Origin: Paragyromitra xinjiangensis
Taxonomy: Eukaryota > Ascomycota > Pezizomycetes > Pezizales > Discinaceae
Assembly: GCA_038503065.1 (NCBI GenBank)
Contig: JBCAMK010000003.1
Span: 1,674,001 to 1,738,000, forward strand
Direction: 5' to 3'
Length of the DNA: 64,000 bases
Part shown: positions 1 through 11,997 of the stretch, piece after piece
Layout: every line of letters begins with the position of its first letter
Numbering within the stretch: position 1 is the first letter of the stretch
Position numbers and translations under genes: made by a program
Notes under the pieces: model-generated
Told to the model about the DNA's origin: nothing
Databases searched by the model: none
Seen by the model: the letters and a program-made list of their open reading frames with translations, nothing else

Positions 1-1531
1 CTTTACGATAAGAATTCTGATAACTCAGCAATATTATGAGATGATTTTTATGGGTTATATGATGTGATAAGCTACATTCGTTTCCCCTCGAATTTTTGTG
101 ATGTCAAAACTTGCAACAACCTTCCCACCACTCTTCCTCTATCGTGCACGGAAACACCGCCAGTGGTTTACGAGGTCAAGGAACTGGTACCACGAGATAT
201 TAGCCAAAAAGCATTGGGCAGAGCACTGGGGATATTCGTCAAACATCCCTGTCTTCACGAGCTGTTGGTATGTCCGATGTTGTTTAGGGAACTAATAATA
301 AAACAGCTTGGCAAAAGGTTGTCAAAAACAAGCCAACCACATGTAGCCTTGGCGCAGCTGTACTGCCTGCTTGGGTATGTTACTATTATAGGGGAATTAT
401 TAGGCGTCCATTTGCGGCGTATTTCCTTGTCTCTGTTTCTCTTTGGACGCGTACTTGCATGAACAGGCAATTTCAAGTGTTTGGCATTATATGGGAAGTC
501 ATGGCCAGGCTAACGGGTGAATACGGAAATCAATAGATTGACTAAATTCAGAGGTAGTGTCTAGTCTTGGAGCCGACTGCTGGTCTTCGCTAAATTATTA
601 TAATAATTGTGACGAAGGACTGCTACTTGAACCGAGATTAAGTAATGTCAGATTTTTGTCTGGTTCATGCGGTGTTGCAAAAAAGCGGTTGACAATACTT
701 AATCTCGCTCCAAGCATATGTACTATAGGTAAATCTGACAACATTTGGTGGTGGTGGTGGCAGCGCGGGAAACTCGAATCGTAGTATACTTCGGGGCCAA
801 AATGATCCATGGGGATTATGATGGCAAGCGTACCGAAGACAAAGATCCCTCCGGAAGAGAGCAGGTCCATACTTAAACTATGGAGGGAGAACTGACCATA
901 CAATGTCGGGCTTGAGCCTATGCGCTGCTAGGTGTCGTCAGATTCACTTATACCTATACCCATACTCTTCCGTGTCATTGCCGAGCCCCCATGAATCTTC
1001 ATCATCGTACAATTGCTGCTCCTGTTCGAGCACGGTTGGCTGGAAAATCAAATGCTCGGTTTCTGGTGGTGGGGTCCGCAGGGCTGTTTGCATGGAAAAT
1101 ATCTGGACGAGAGTCGTACCATGTCATGTGCATCGGTAGATGCGATAAAAGTGAAGTTTATGGATTGTTCCCCCAAGGGTTTCGAAGGTGCCGCTACTGC
1201 TAGGCACCCCTTCTACCTCTGCGCCTAGGCTCCTACCCACGACTCATCATTGTCATCAATACTCCTGCCCCTCTCAGCCTAGTCTAGCTGAGCCTAATGT
1301 TCACTAACATGTTCTACATCCTGGAATGAACCTCAAGCAGTCCATGTAGTTGGTGGGGTGGGGTAGTGGGTATCACTTAGGGTTTGTAGTAAAAAGTCAA
1401 GATACATCTCTGTCTTCGAAATTATGCAATCCAGGGATGCAATGTACTGGCCTGGGCCTAGCACAGCCAATTTTCTGAGTAGGTGAGATTAAATATGTTT
1501 CCATGCCAGCGGGATACAACGTTATATTACC
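1..1531. other. intergenic, no gene recognised
   Basis: Only short overlapping open frames on both strands are present, none with a recognisable motif or a consistent splice pattern. A GTG/CAC-rich stretch lies near 747-765. I see nothing I would annotate as a gene. Confidence 0.5.
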
Positions 1532-2012
1532 GAGCAAAGGTGTAGACTGCCTCCCGATCTAGAGGTGCAGTTCCAAAATACCCTAGGGGTGTAAACTGCC
1601 CCCCTCTCACCCACCACGTAGATTTACAATATAACAAGACCCTATTTCATCACTACAACCACATTCCATCACATCTCGCTTGCTTGCAACATGTAGTCAC
1701 AAAGCAAAAAAAACGAGGTTGTTCTGCAAATTCTAGAAAGGAAAAAGGAGGTTAAGGCTCTTGTGAAGCTGCTAGAGCCCAAAATTGCAGCCGCTGCAGC
1801 CGGTCTGGTTATTATGTAATGACTTACAACACTCTCCCTACCTCAACACCTACAGTCTAGATCTCCACATTTGTAGTTTACTTGTAGAGTGCTCTTTTTT
1901 GCTTGACGATGTGGGGTTTGATATTTCACTTGGTACATCGAGGGGTAGTTTGCACCCCCGGGGTATTCTAGAACCGTACCTCTAAGTCGGGAGGCAGTCT
2001 GCATCTTTGCTC
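1532..2012. mobile_element. non-autonomous DNA element with about 75-bp inverted ends
   Basis: The left arm (1532-1606) begins GAGCAAAGGTGTAGACTGCC. The right arm (1940-2012) is its imperfect reverse complement and ends in GGCAGTCTGCATCTTTGCTC. The arms match along their whole length and most differences are C/T or G/A transitions, which would fit ageing by RIP. The outer flanks are ATTACC on the left and TATATTACC on the right, so a short TA-type target duplication is possible but not clear. The 330-bp core holds no intact transposase frame. It looks like a MITE or a collapsed cut-and-paste transposon; the superfamily is not identifiable from what I can see. Confidence 0.7.
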
Positions 2013-4220
2013 TATATTACCTGTATGTGATTAAATCGTGAAGTTCTGGGCAGCTAAATACGTTCATTGTTGAACATGCCGTGATTATCAGAACTGAAAC
2101 TAATTGCATTGATAGTGCTGTGCGTATGCTCGCCATTAACAATGTCGAAGATAGTGACGTCACGGCAAACTTGCCCAATGACAAGGGCTAGAAGTAGCAA
2201 ATAGGGTGCGTGTCTTGATTTTCGAAGAGGGATGCAATAGGGGGCGGGATGAGGTGAGCGTATTGGCATGCACTAGTACAGTATAATTGCCCTATAAGAA
2301 CATATGGTCTGATCTGAGCAGGGACTATTTTATGCACGCTAGCCTTTCCTATAATGATATTTTCTTTGCAAGAATATAGGTTTGCTCCGACTTCGTATTA
2401 TTATAGGGCGATTGGGCTGACGCCCCCGCCGGAAAAAGCGCAGGTTGAAGATTGGTGTACTGCGAGGTTAATGACTGTGGATTGGCGGCGAGAGGCGTGG
2501 ATGGATGTGGTAGGAGTGGAGAGAATGAAGAGCGCGGAGAGAAGACCGACATAAGGAGAATTGAGAGCGGGACGGGGCGGAAGAGGCGCTGAGAGCTTAG
2601 ACGGTACGGAAAGTGGGACCGGGGGACCCAGTGGGGCCAGGGGGCCGTGCTGATCAGGGTTGGTTCTCCCTTTCCATTCAAAGGGCGGTAAGCTAAGAAA
2701 CAAACATGACGGCAAAAAAGTGGTGTAGTGGTTAACCCTTCACCCTGCCAGCCCCCAACAAGATTCTAGAGATAGGTTTGGTTTTTTCTTTTTGTGCTTT
2801 GAGCTGTGAGTTTTCTACCCTCCGACGGTATCCGGTGCGCAGCAACCTACTGTAGGTGGGGATGGAAACGAGCCTAGGATTTTCTCAAAACCCCAAGTAC
2901 CAAATTACCCCGAAGCTTTTTTTGCCTTGTACAGCCCCTGGGAGTACGAGCAATCGTATAGCCTCAGAAACCTACATGTAGGTAAACCAAACAAAAAGTG
3001 AAAAGGCTTTATGGTTCTAAAGTTGAAAATGCTCGAGGTAGGATGGTAAAGGTTCTCACATATGACCTTGAAAAACGTGGCGCTAAGAGCTTTGCCCACC
3101 CAGCCCGGGGTTTCTAGAACCATATGTGACTTACCAGCAAAATTAAATTACCTCCGAAAACCTTCCTAAGACTTGTAGCTTCGAGGAAGGCTCGAAAAAA
3201 TCTCTTATACGACTTGGGAGGGTAAGTAGATTAGCTCCTACGGTACGTAGTAGCTGTACCTAGTAGGAAATGGGAGCGAACCTATGGGACGGTGTGCAGA
3301 ATCTGACGCTCATGTGGAAAAAGACTAATCGTCATGTTCACGACAGCGTACACTTTTTTGTGAGCGGCCCCGGGTTCTTATCAGCTACGGCAGTGGTGTG
3401 GCCTGTGTCATTCGTTTCTACACAGTTAGTCGGGATGGGAGAGGAAATTATGGGCTTATATTCGCTCGATTGGCGATATAACAAAAAAGCCTAGCTACAA
3501 CTACAATTGCAGACGGCTGCAGCCCGACAGGGCTAAGAGATCTAACAGCAAAGGCCTAAACCTAAGAATCACCTCGTATCTTCGGTATCGGTCGTCTAGT
3601 TTTTCAGGAAACTTAGACGGACCAAGTACGTTATATTTGCGAGTGATAGTTCATGATTGTCTACAAAACCGTGGTAGACTACTTGCACTCGGATAGATAG
3701 GTAATTCATTAAATACACACCTGCACTCGGAATATCGTGTATTCTTTTCGTTATATTGGAGAGTCCGAGATCAATTTTCGCTAGGCTGGAAGGCGAGAGC
3801 TCGTATCACGTAGAGTTGCTCACATGGATATGGCCAATCTCAGATATACGCGGGAATTATACATAATACGCATGCGAGACTACGTGTATGCTCAAGTGTA
3901 CTTGCCAAGGAAAAAGGTTGCTGCCTGGGTGGAAACTCGGAAACGGTCGCACTTGCGACTCATTCAACCCACTTAATCCGTTATGGTTGTGTATGTAGTC
4001 CCCACCAGGCTATTCAAGGGTTTTTACAATAATAACGACGGTTCTGGGTCATCAGAGCATGCAATTGTGTCGTGGCAAGTCATGGGCTCGGGGAGTGAAG
4101 TCAAACAAAACCGAAAATACAAAAAAACACCAAGCTAAACCAAAGAATCACCAAAGTTCTGAGACCACAAAATCACTTATTCATCATCTCCTCGCCAGCG
4201 GCCAGAAGAGAATGAAAAAG
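2013..4220. other. intergenic with a tRNA-half-like fragment
   Basis: No gene is supported. At 2719-2752 there is a stretch (TGGTGTAGTGGTTAACCC and following, through CACCCTGCCA) that reads like the D-arm and 5' anticodon arm of a tRNA-Gly(GCC), but no 3' half follows. A 12-bp palindrome CCTACATGTAGG sits at 2971-2982. The remainder is unremarkable. Confidence 0.5.
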
Positions 4221-4406
4221 TCGCGTCGACCAGAGACAGTGCAATACTGGTGACACAGTGGAACCAAGGACGTGCAAGCACGGAGCCCCAGTCCCAAGGT
4301 GCAAAAATAAGTATAATCAATAAATGGTTCCATAGAACCGTTTCAGAGATTAAACTGAAAAGAACAGATACTACACTTGATCTAAGCCAATTGGCAAAGA
4401 GAGCTG
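4221..4406 (-). ncRNA. U2 spliceosomal snRNA
   Basis: Read on the minus strand, the sequence contains the near-invariant U2 5' domain: a stem I region (CTCTCTTTGCC followed by TTGGCTTAGATCAAG), then GTGTAGTATCTGTTCTTTTC with the branch-site recognition sequence GTAGTA (plus-strand complement at 4367-4376), then CAGTTTAATCTCTGAAA for stem II. An Sm-type site ATTTTTGC lies at 4301-4310, about 97-106 nt from the inferred 5' end, which is the spacing I recall for fission-yeast U2. U2 snRNP binds the intron branch site in the nucleus. The 5' end (about 4406) is set by alignment with the S. pombe start. The 3' end is estimated from a total length of about 186 nt and could be off by 20-30 nt. A TATA box and duplicated upstream motifs precede it. 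Confidence 0.93.
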
Positions 4407-4437
4407 GTGAGAGAAGAGGGGGGCGGGGTGGAAGGGG

Positions 4438-4447
4438 TATATATACA
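4438..4447 (-). promoter_or_regulatory. TATA box of the U2 gene
   Basis: TGTATATATAC read on the minus strand, centred about 35 bp upstream of the inferred U2 5' end. The position is right for a core promoter element of an snRNA gene. Confidence 0.6.
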
Positions 4448-4472
4448 TCTGGGGCGCTTGGCGCCAAGTTAG

Positions 4473-4541
4473 ATTTCGCCGACAGCCTAGCTGGATGCAT
4501 TGGCTGGGCATGCACTAACGCTTGAAATTTCGCCGACTGCC
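4473..4541 (-). promoter_or_regulatory. duplicated upstream element of the U2 gene
   Basis: Two near-identical 15-mers, ATTTCGCCGACAGCC at 4473-4487 and ATTTCGCCGACTGCC at 4527-4541, lie 54 bp apart and about 70-135 bp upstream of the U2 start. This is where upstream activating elements of snRNA genes are expected. The factor is unknown. Confidence 0.45.
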
Positions 4542-5576
4542 AATCACTTCTCAGCCTCACGAAGGGATGAACGGGAAGGGCAAACTTGAGAAGAATAAAT
4601 ATATGTACTTTTAATGTGAGTAAATGTATTTATTGCTGTTACATGCCCGAATTTTCGCTTTTGAAGGCCCATTCAATTATTATTATTTTATTTTAAGTCG
4701 ATAATATACCGAAACAACTTGTTTGGTGTACTTTGGCCTAAGCTGAACCCCAAAACACCGGATCTTAATTCTAGGGGATTAAATTTAACTTGAATAGCTA
4801 GGTCTTACCTAGACGACGAATTTTTGGCTCTAATGGTTAACCTCTACTCGCCTGTAAACCCGCTAGTACCTTATATAAAAAGTATTCTTAGGTGTGGGCG
4901 CCCCAAAAATACCGTGTGCCAACAACCTGAGTCGGACACCGCTTCGGGACTGAAGTCATAAAGGACTGAGGATGAGAGATGTTATTAGGTTTATCTGGTT
5001 ACTGACTTAGTAGGCTTGAAGTTTAAAAGTGGCTATCGCTTGGACTGGCGGTTGTGCCCTTGGGAAGACCTGGCAATTATGCTTCTTATATTTCGCTGTA
5101 GCCATGTAAGGGATTCTCTATCTACGTGTAAAAGCACCCATACATCTGAATCACTAGAAAGAAATCGTTTGTATACTCGTACTGTTAAATAAGTTCTTAG
5201 GGATTGTAACTTATTCGATTCGATACCCCTTTTCACTTCTCATCCTATTAATTGCGTCATTAACAATCACCTACCCTACAATTCGCAAATCCTCAAACCA
5301 AGAAGAATATGTTCGGGGTTTAGGAGAGATAATTAGTGTCATGATTCTTTTCCTATACCTATATACCGTTTCACTCGCCGTATAAGCAACAAAAAAAATA
5401 GAACCGCTGATCGCCGCCAAACTCCTAAACCCCATCCCAGAAGGAAACCATAGCCCAAATATCTACATGAAAGACCCCACCCATCTAAAGAGCAAAAGCA
5501 CACCCAACCACCCACAGTCACATCGTATCACTCGCACCATCTTCGCGCCCCAAGTCATACCCTCTTCCCTCAATAG
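4542..5576. other. intergenic
   Basis: AT-rich spacer between the divergent U2 promoter and the 3' end of the reductase gene. Around 4829-4866 a sequence containing AATGGTTAACC resembles the tRNA-half-like fragment at 2719. No gene is recognised; a 67-codon minus-strand frame at 5033-5236 has no known motif. Confidence 0.5.
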
Positions 5577-7578
5577 TTATACACAAAACGCCTCGCAATG
5601 CAGATACACTCCTTGCGCCCCTGTCCCCTTATGTACTGCTCTCTCATCACTTAGCTCCACAACCGCCACCCTTGCTGCATCAATCAGCCCAGGTGGCCCA
5701 CACACTACGACAGCGGTCTCCCCATAGGCTTTCTCTAGCTGCCTCCCAATCAATGTCTTCACCGCAGGCCTTCCAGCAATAATATGCACTTCGTCTGGCA
5801 ATGATAGTGACGCGGCTACTGACATGGTTCTTTTGAGTTCTGGCGAGGGCTTAGAGGTCTCGCAACAGCAGCAGGATTTTGGGGGCGGGGAAGAGGCGGA
5901 AGAGATTGCGTCCTCGTCCTCGTCCTCGAGGGTTTCCTGACAACAACAAACATCGCCACCACAGAGGGAGTTTTCGGAAACGGTGATGTCGGCACCTTTT
6001 ATTTCTATCTCTAGTGACTGTTTCCTTACGTCTTTCTTCTCTGGTTCTTGGGCACCGGTGTTGTCGGTTGTGAGTGAGTCGTCGCAGGTGACATACACAC
6101 TCGCCTCCACCACGAAGCCTTCCATTCCCGCAATGTTATTCAGAGCCTCTCCGAGCTCTTTGGCGAGCCACCCGATTTGGCCGCGTCCCTTCACAACCCA
6201 CACCAACCTCACTCGTTTCGTTACTACTGGTAACTGCTCCTTCTTTCTCCTCACTAGGTCCCGCAGCAGTGGCGTAACAAAGCACGCCCCGGTCCCGCCA
6301 GCAAGGAGTACAACGGTATCGAACTGCTCCATCTCCCGTACCCGCCCGTATGGACCATCGACAATGACGGTTTTGGCTACGTCAGAAACGGGTGGCAGCG
6401 AGCTAGTGGCGTGCGAGAAGAGCGTGTGGGTTGCACCGGTCTGTGCACGGATGACAAAGTCGAGGGTATTATCGGAGGGGAGGGTGACGATACTGAAAGG
6501 ATGTGATTGTAGCCCAGTCAGTGAAGGGAGGGTTAGTAATGCATGCTGTCCCGGACTCCACCTGAATGGTGGATTTGCAATCGATACCCTCGTTGCACGC
6601 TCTGACAGCGGGTGAAAGGTTGCCCTGCAGGTGAGGATACGTTTTGGTGTCCCATGAAAGAGACCAAAGTTGTTATACGCCACAAGGCAGTACCTAAGGA
6701 ACCGGTCACCAAAGAAGAATCCTACTGGCAACCATACGAAATGTTGTGCCATCGCCGGCGCATGCAGCATTACCATAGTCACGAATCCGACCACGCTGAC
6801 CACATGTTGTATGACAAAAAATTCATATCGCCAGCCCCTTATGGGCGCAAAGCTGCTAAGCACAATCCACAATAACACACTCCATGCCCCGAGTCCCCTT
6901 CTCGATATGATGTCGATCTTGAATTTCTCCTCAATATAATCGTATTGCGCCCACGTTCGAAGGAAGTGACCAAGATGGATCGAAGCGGTGAGGAACATGC
7001 ATCGTGCAACCCAACGATGGATCCAGTTGAGGCGTTCATAAGAGGTGCCCGTGACATAACCGATCAAATTGCGTTTACCGGCGAGTAGGAATACTAGTGG
7101 GAGCTGGGTGATGGTAATCCAGCCACAGCGCACGGCAATGGGTTCCCAGTTGCGTCGGTTACGTACGTTAAAGCCATAGAATGCAAGTGAGAGGAGTAGT
7201 GCAAGATTTGCTGTGACAAGGAGGATTCGGCCAAATGGTGGGGATGTTGCAAGGCGTGGGTATCGTTTGTGGAGGGAGGAAATTAGAGGCGCGGTGTAGT
7301 AGATTGCCTCACGGGTTATCGCGGTGGCGGTTGCGTACCACCGTAGGAGTGGATTTTTTGGACGGGCGGGATCTGGTGTTGCTTTGGAGACTGCAGAGAT
7401 TCTGTATAAAACTTTTAGTATTTATAGTGTAATTTAAAGGGGATGGAATGGACCTTTGGTAATAGATGAGGCGGTCAAAAATGTGCACTATTGATGCAAA
7501 TGTTATGGCACCACCGACAAACATCCAGTAGACTTTAGCCATGTATGGGTCAGTCGGGAGGTCCATGTTCATAGACAT
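5577..7578 (-). CDS. ferric/cupric reductase transmembrane component (FRE family)
   Basis: Two exons, 7578-7454 and 7401-5577, separated by a 52-bp intron (GTCCAT donor, TACAG acceptor), give 649 residues, a usual length for the family. Several membrane helices occupy roughly residues 15-280. The haem-binding histidines are visible as HRW...HLGHF (about H170 and H184) and VIQH...VMLH (about H241 and H255), the bis-haem spacing of FRE/NOX proteins. HPFSIVTLPS (about 342) is the FAD-binding motif, GGTGACFVTP (about 410) binds the pyridine nucleotide, and CGPPG near the C-terminus closes the NADPH domain. The enzyme passes electrons from cytosolic NADPH across the plasma membrane to Fe(III) or Cu(II). 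An unusual acidic, cysteine-rich insertion lies inside the NAD domain (CGGDVCCC at about 522-529, CCCC at about 552-555). A CTR copper transporter and a BIM1-like protein follow, so a role in copper uptake is likely. Metal preference cannot be read from the sequence. Confidence 0.93.
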
Positions 7579-7582
7579 GATT

Positions 7583-8146
7583 GGTGCTCAATTGTGAAGG
7601 GCAACCTCAGATGGGATCGAAGGTTGCAACGCTGAATGAAGGATGTTTAAGATTTGCAGAAGGAGCAGGATATGCTACGATATGCAGCGGTGTGAATATT
7701 GAAAGTCTCGAAGATCAATGTGAGACGAAGGTGGTAGGTGAATGCACATAGAATTTGATTCGGAGGATGAACAAGTCGAAGCGTGACAAAACAGGAGTAC
7801 CGATAACTGAAGAGCCTGCTCGGGGAATATGTCTCCAAGAAAATGCGTCGGGGAAGAGTTTCAGCCAAGAGTGAGAAGAATAACTCGTAAGCATAAGCCC
7901 GATGCGCATAGTATGCTCCAGTCATTCCACCTCATTATTTCTACCATCCCGCAGTCCTTGACCCGATTCCCAGTTTCCTATAAGCCCATTTTCGTCGTGA
8001 CTGGGTCTGTTTCTTGGCGGAGAGGCTCTTTTCTTCTCTCTAGCGTGTGAGGTTATTAGTTAGACGTTCCACTTCCCCGTTCTGTCGCCAACCTGCTCAT
8101 ACCTTGTAGGGTAGGCGCCAGTCCCGTTTCGGTGGAAACGTGCTCA
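7583..8146. promoter_or_regulatory. GCTCA motifs upstream of the reductase (possible copper-response sites)
   Basis: GGTGCTCA at 7583-7590, CTGCTCA at 8093-8099 and CGTGCTCA at 8139-8146 lie in the leader and promoter side of the reductase gene. They resemble the TTTGCTC/TGTGCTCA core recognised by Mac1-type copper-starvation activators. They are short motifs and could occur by chance. Confidence 0.3.
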
Positions 8147-10309
8147 CCCGCTACTAGGCCCCCCCCATCCTACCGCCACCACACCCACACGAAAGAACTC
8201 AAACTGGCGCAAAGTTTCGTTTTTTGTTCCCGCTGTGAGTGTGTGCCCTGCGGGACGATTGAGTTCCGAAGCGAGAGCGATTCCTGGGACACAAAATATC
8301 TAGCACTTGCGTAAGTGCAGATATTCCTTGTTTCCATTATCAATCTTATCGATAACCGCAAACCACGTGGTGGGGTGAATTTTAGTCCAGGCGGCCCTGA
8401 TGGGCTGAAAGGCAAAGATGAAGATTCTTAAGCGCTGAAGAGTGGGGAAAGCCTTATTTATCAGGTGAGAATTGATATGGAGTGACGCGAAATACTGGAG
8501 GATGGCGCGGATTGCTAGGCGGTTCCGTAAAGTTTAGGGCGATGTAACATGCATCATAGAAAATGACTCGACCTGGTTTCGACCCTTCTTGAGGGTGTTT
8601 GTGGGACTCGTTTTTATGCAATACTCTACACTAATGACATTATGCGGTAGGTTCCGAATTTGGGCCACCCTGCTGGATAGTCTCCTGTGAGGTATGCTTC
8701 CCTGAGGAATCGAGGCCTTGGCTACATATTTCATGCAGCCAGTCAACGATTACTTCGTTGTCGCCGATGCTTTCTCAGTCAAATTGCCAAGTCCTTTGAT
8801 GTTACTGAACTGGAAGAAACTGCATAAGAAACTCTTGGCGGCTCAGTGTATGCATCGAAAGGGTACACGTATAAAGTCACGGCTGCGGGGAAAGCTGTGA
8901 CACGAGCCCCACCTGGTAGAGTGCTTAAATTATAAGCAATTGAGCGAGGTGGCACGATTTGAATATCAAAGCGTCGCTAGGGTTTCGTTTGTATGTACCG
9001 TGTTATTTCAATGGTTAACAGGTCTACGCGTTTCATTGGTTACGCGGTCGGATTAAGTTTTCTCCGGTAATTAAAGATTGTAAATTGGCCCAGCTGTCAC
9101 CCCTATTCTAACGACGATAGTAGAAATCCCTTGTATGGTATTGGTGTTTCCAATGTACAGCAATAATACTCCCATGCCAGAACTTATGGCTATCATCTCT
9201 ATATTCTCAGCAATCGCTCCTCAGAATTCTCATCGTAACTATGCACTAAATGGCCAGAACCGGGCGCCGAGTCGAAACTTTACGCGCCGCCCGCTTCTTG
9301 CTCCCTTCTGATAGTCTAGTACTCTTACCTTATAAGGGGTGTTGGCGAGAGAGAGATGCGAACCTGCAGAAGAGGTGGGTTGATCAGCAGAAGAAATTGT
9401 ATTTGGTAGCAGTGCATTCGCTAATACCCCTTACCTTTTGGCAGCATTTAGAATTCTGGGAATAATTCTTCGCATGTGTCTAGAAGCGGAACCGCCCCCT
9501 TGCATGCTTTGATCATTTCTAGCTCTAGGAACAGAATAAATAGTTCGGGGATTGCATCATCAATATCCACCGTAGAGTACTTGTTATTTTTGCCGTCACG
9601 CCTGAAACCCCAATCCGCCTTGAGGTTGGAATTTGCCCAATATAGAATAGCGCCAAGTCCCCGGGTCCACACAATCTCGCTTGTAAACGTACTAAAGGTC
9701 AGAGATTTAGTGACCCAGACCTATAGCTCAAATGTTCTCAAACTAGCGCAACTTGTGGGATATTCCTCTAATATCCTCATAAAACAAAAACAAGAGAAAG
9801 GATCCGTGACAAACATTCTATCACTCACTTTGTCACACTTTTTCTCTCTTCACCATCTGCATCGCCAAAATACACCTCTGCCCCGTTCCTGCACGCCCTG
9901 CATTTTTATTTCAGTAGGTTCTATCGCGGGGAATACGGATTTTTTGTTCCTTGCATTGTCGGGCCCTTCGTACAACCGTTTCGAGAAACGTAGCGGAACG
10001 CAGAACCTCAACTCCTGCCTCAGCCTAACGGATATCGGAATACGCATACGTATAGATAGAGATCACCAGGAGGATTTCCCTCTTTTTAACCCTCTATTCA
10101 ACCTTTTGGAATTTTAAGCTTAATTTTGATTCTTCGAGGTATGTTGCTTGCGTATTTATTTATTATTTATTTGTTATTTATTATTTGATTTCCAGTCTTG
10201 TTGTGCGAGGCTTCCCATCCTATCTCTCCTTTATCTGTGCGATTAAGTTCCTTTCTTCTTCTCCCCTTCCCTCCTGAAGCTTGAAACCATAATCTAAACA
10301 TACTCTCAA
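7591..10309. other. 2.7-kb shared upstream region of the reductase and CTR genes
   Basis: This lies between the starts of two divergently transcribed genes. Open frames at 9250-10117 and a shadow on the other strand at 9448-9672 have no recognisable motif and no ATG-led conserved context. A TTAT/ATTT-rich low-complexity run at about 10150-10190 falls in the probable 5' leader of the CTR gene. No further gene is supported. Confidence 0.45.
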
Positions 10310-10986
10310 ATGCCTAGTCTCCCAATTCTCCTCCCACGACAAGCTGCAGACCACTACCACGCAATGTCCGACTTCACAAAGCATACAGATCACACCTCCA
10401 CATCCTCATCCTCCTCCTCCTCATCTATGGACATGTCCTCTATGGATACTACGACAATGACCATGACGTTCAGGACTTCCATTCACACCCCTCTATACTC
10501 TACCACCTGGACTCCAGCTACGACAGGACAGTATGTAGGAGCTGTGATTTTCCTGATCGTATTAGCATTCGTGTACCGTTTCCTAGTTGCGTATCGATCT
10601 GCACTGGAGCATAAATGGGGGAAGGCGGAGAAGGCGAGGAAGGTGTTGGTTGCTGGCAAGACGGAAAGCCAGGATAGTGGGATCGAGAACCCGAAGGAAA
10701 CACAGGAGACCAGGAAGAACGAAGAAGCTGTGGGAGGATTGTGGGGAGCGAAGAGTTGGCGGTGGAGTGTGGATTTACCGAGGAGTGGGTTGGCTGTTGT
10801 TAATGCAGGCGTGGGGTATTTACTGTGAGTATTATCTATCTTGGTTAGCGGCGGATTAAGACTGACAAGGTGTATAGTATGTTGGCGGTGATGACGATGA
10901 ATGTGGGATATTTTATGGCGGTTCTGGGGGGGATATTTGCGGGGGAGATGGTTTGGGGGAGGTGGATTAAGAGTGGAGATCATTAA
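10310..10986 (+). CDS. CTR-family copper transporter
   Basis: Exon 1 (10310-10824) and exon 2 (10878-10986), joined across a 53-bp intron (GTGAGT donor, ACTGAC branch, TATAG acceptor), encode 207 residues. The N-terminus is rich in Met and His (HYHAM, MDMSSMD, MTMTF), the extracellular copper-binding 'Mets' region. TM1 is about GQYVGAVIFLIVLAFVYRF. A charged cytosolic loop follows. TM2 carries the selectivity motif MxxxM (MLAVM) directly after the intron, and TM3 has the packing motif GxxxG (GGIFAG). CTR proteins form trimers that import Cu(I) at the plasma membrane or vacuole. The reductase upstream would supply Cu(I), and the BIM1-like gene is the convergent neighbour. The start is the first ATG of the frame. 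Confidence 0.93.
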
Positions 10987-11997
10987 GCGGGATTGGGCGG
11001 TAAACTGGTGGACAATACCCTTGGGGATACAGACATGAGAAAATTTACGGGTGATGTAATCTTGGGATTTTATTTGGGAGGGGTTCTGGGAGTTTTTGTT
11101 TATTCATATCCACAATGGAATTTAGAAAGAGAAGGGTTGGGTTTGTACTCTGGGCAAGTGAGCAAAAAAATGAACTATTTTGAAATAAATAATAATGCTG
11201 AAGAATTTGCGGTCGAACTTTCGATCTAATCACTTCGTAATCATCGAGCTTCGTAGTTCTACCGGAGGTAAGTAGTAGTTGATACCCAGATTAGTGAACA
11301 GACGTGGAAGTAATCAAACCTGATGCTGACATGTGAGGGTTATTGAGGGATGGATATTACTATGCTGATTGCCTTCAACGTTAAAGCACGGCACTGTGAG
11401 GAGCTTAGGGAATTATTTCAATTAGCAAGTCCAGGTCTGATGTAATACACAGAAAACAGCACTACGCCAACCAGAATATTGAGGGGATTTATAAGCTTTC
11501 TAGTTAGTCGCTGCTATCAGTGTATAGGAATTGGAAAATTTTTTTATTGCTATCCCTCTAATTAGCCAAAAATCGGCCCAGTGCAATCGCTATTAGTATT
11601 TAGTATAATTCTCACAAATATGATTCTAAGGTATTAGTCAAACCTCACATTTTAATTAGGGAAATAAATCATCGCATTAGTGGGAGATTTTTTGTTGTGG
11701 CGATGTTTGGGTTTGAGCCTGGCGTTTTAATATGCAAAACCCTGACGAAAACTGCCTAAGTTTTGGTGCAGAAACGGTGATTAATGCCCAAGGCTTCAAT
11801 ATGAGGGTCGTACCTGAACCCCATATCGCTAGATTATGTGCATACCAAGCCCAAAGAGAAAGTATTCACATCAACAATGGTATCCAACTAATTATACAGT
11901 GATTTTGTCATCCACTCCATCCCATCCCAAATATTAAAAGCAACAAAAAGAGTACATAAAAGTGTGGTTGGTTTCGTCAATCGTAATCCAACAAACA
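10987..11997. other. intergenic between convergent CTR and BIM1-like genes
   Basis: AT-rich sequence with no supported gene. It should contain the 3' ends of both flanking transcripts. Confidence 0.6.

Noticed and set aside
64..462. 132-codon open frame at the left edge
   Set aside because: It starts at a non-ATG codon, has no recognisable motif and overlaps a frame on the other strand.
9448..10117. Open frames on both strands, up to 213 codons
   Set aside because: No ATG-led conserved reading, no motif and no splice partners; likely chance in the 5' region of the CTR gene.
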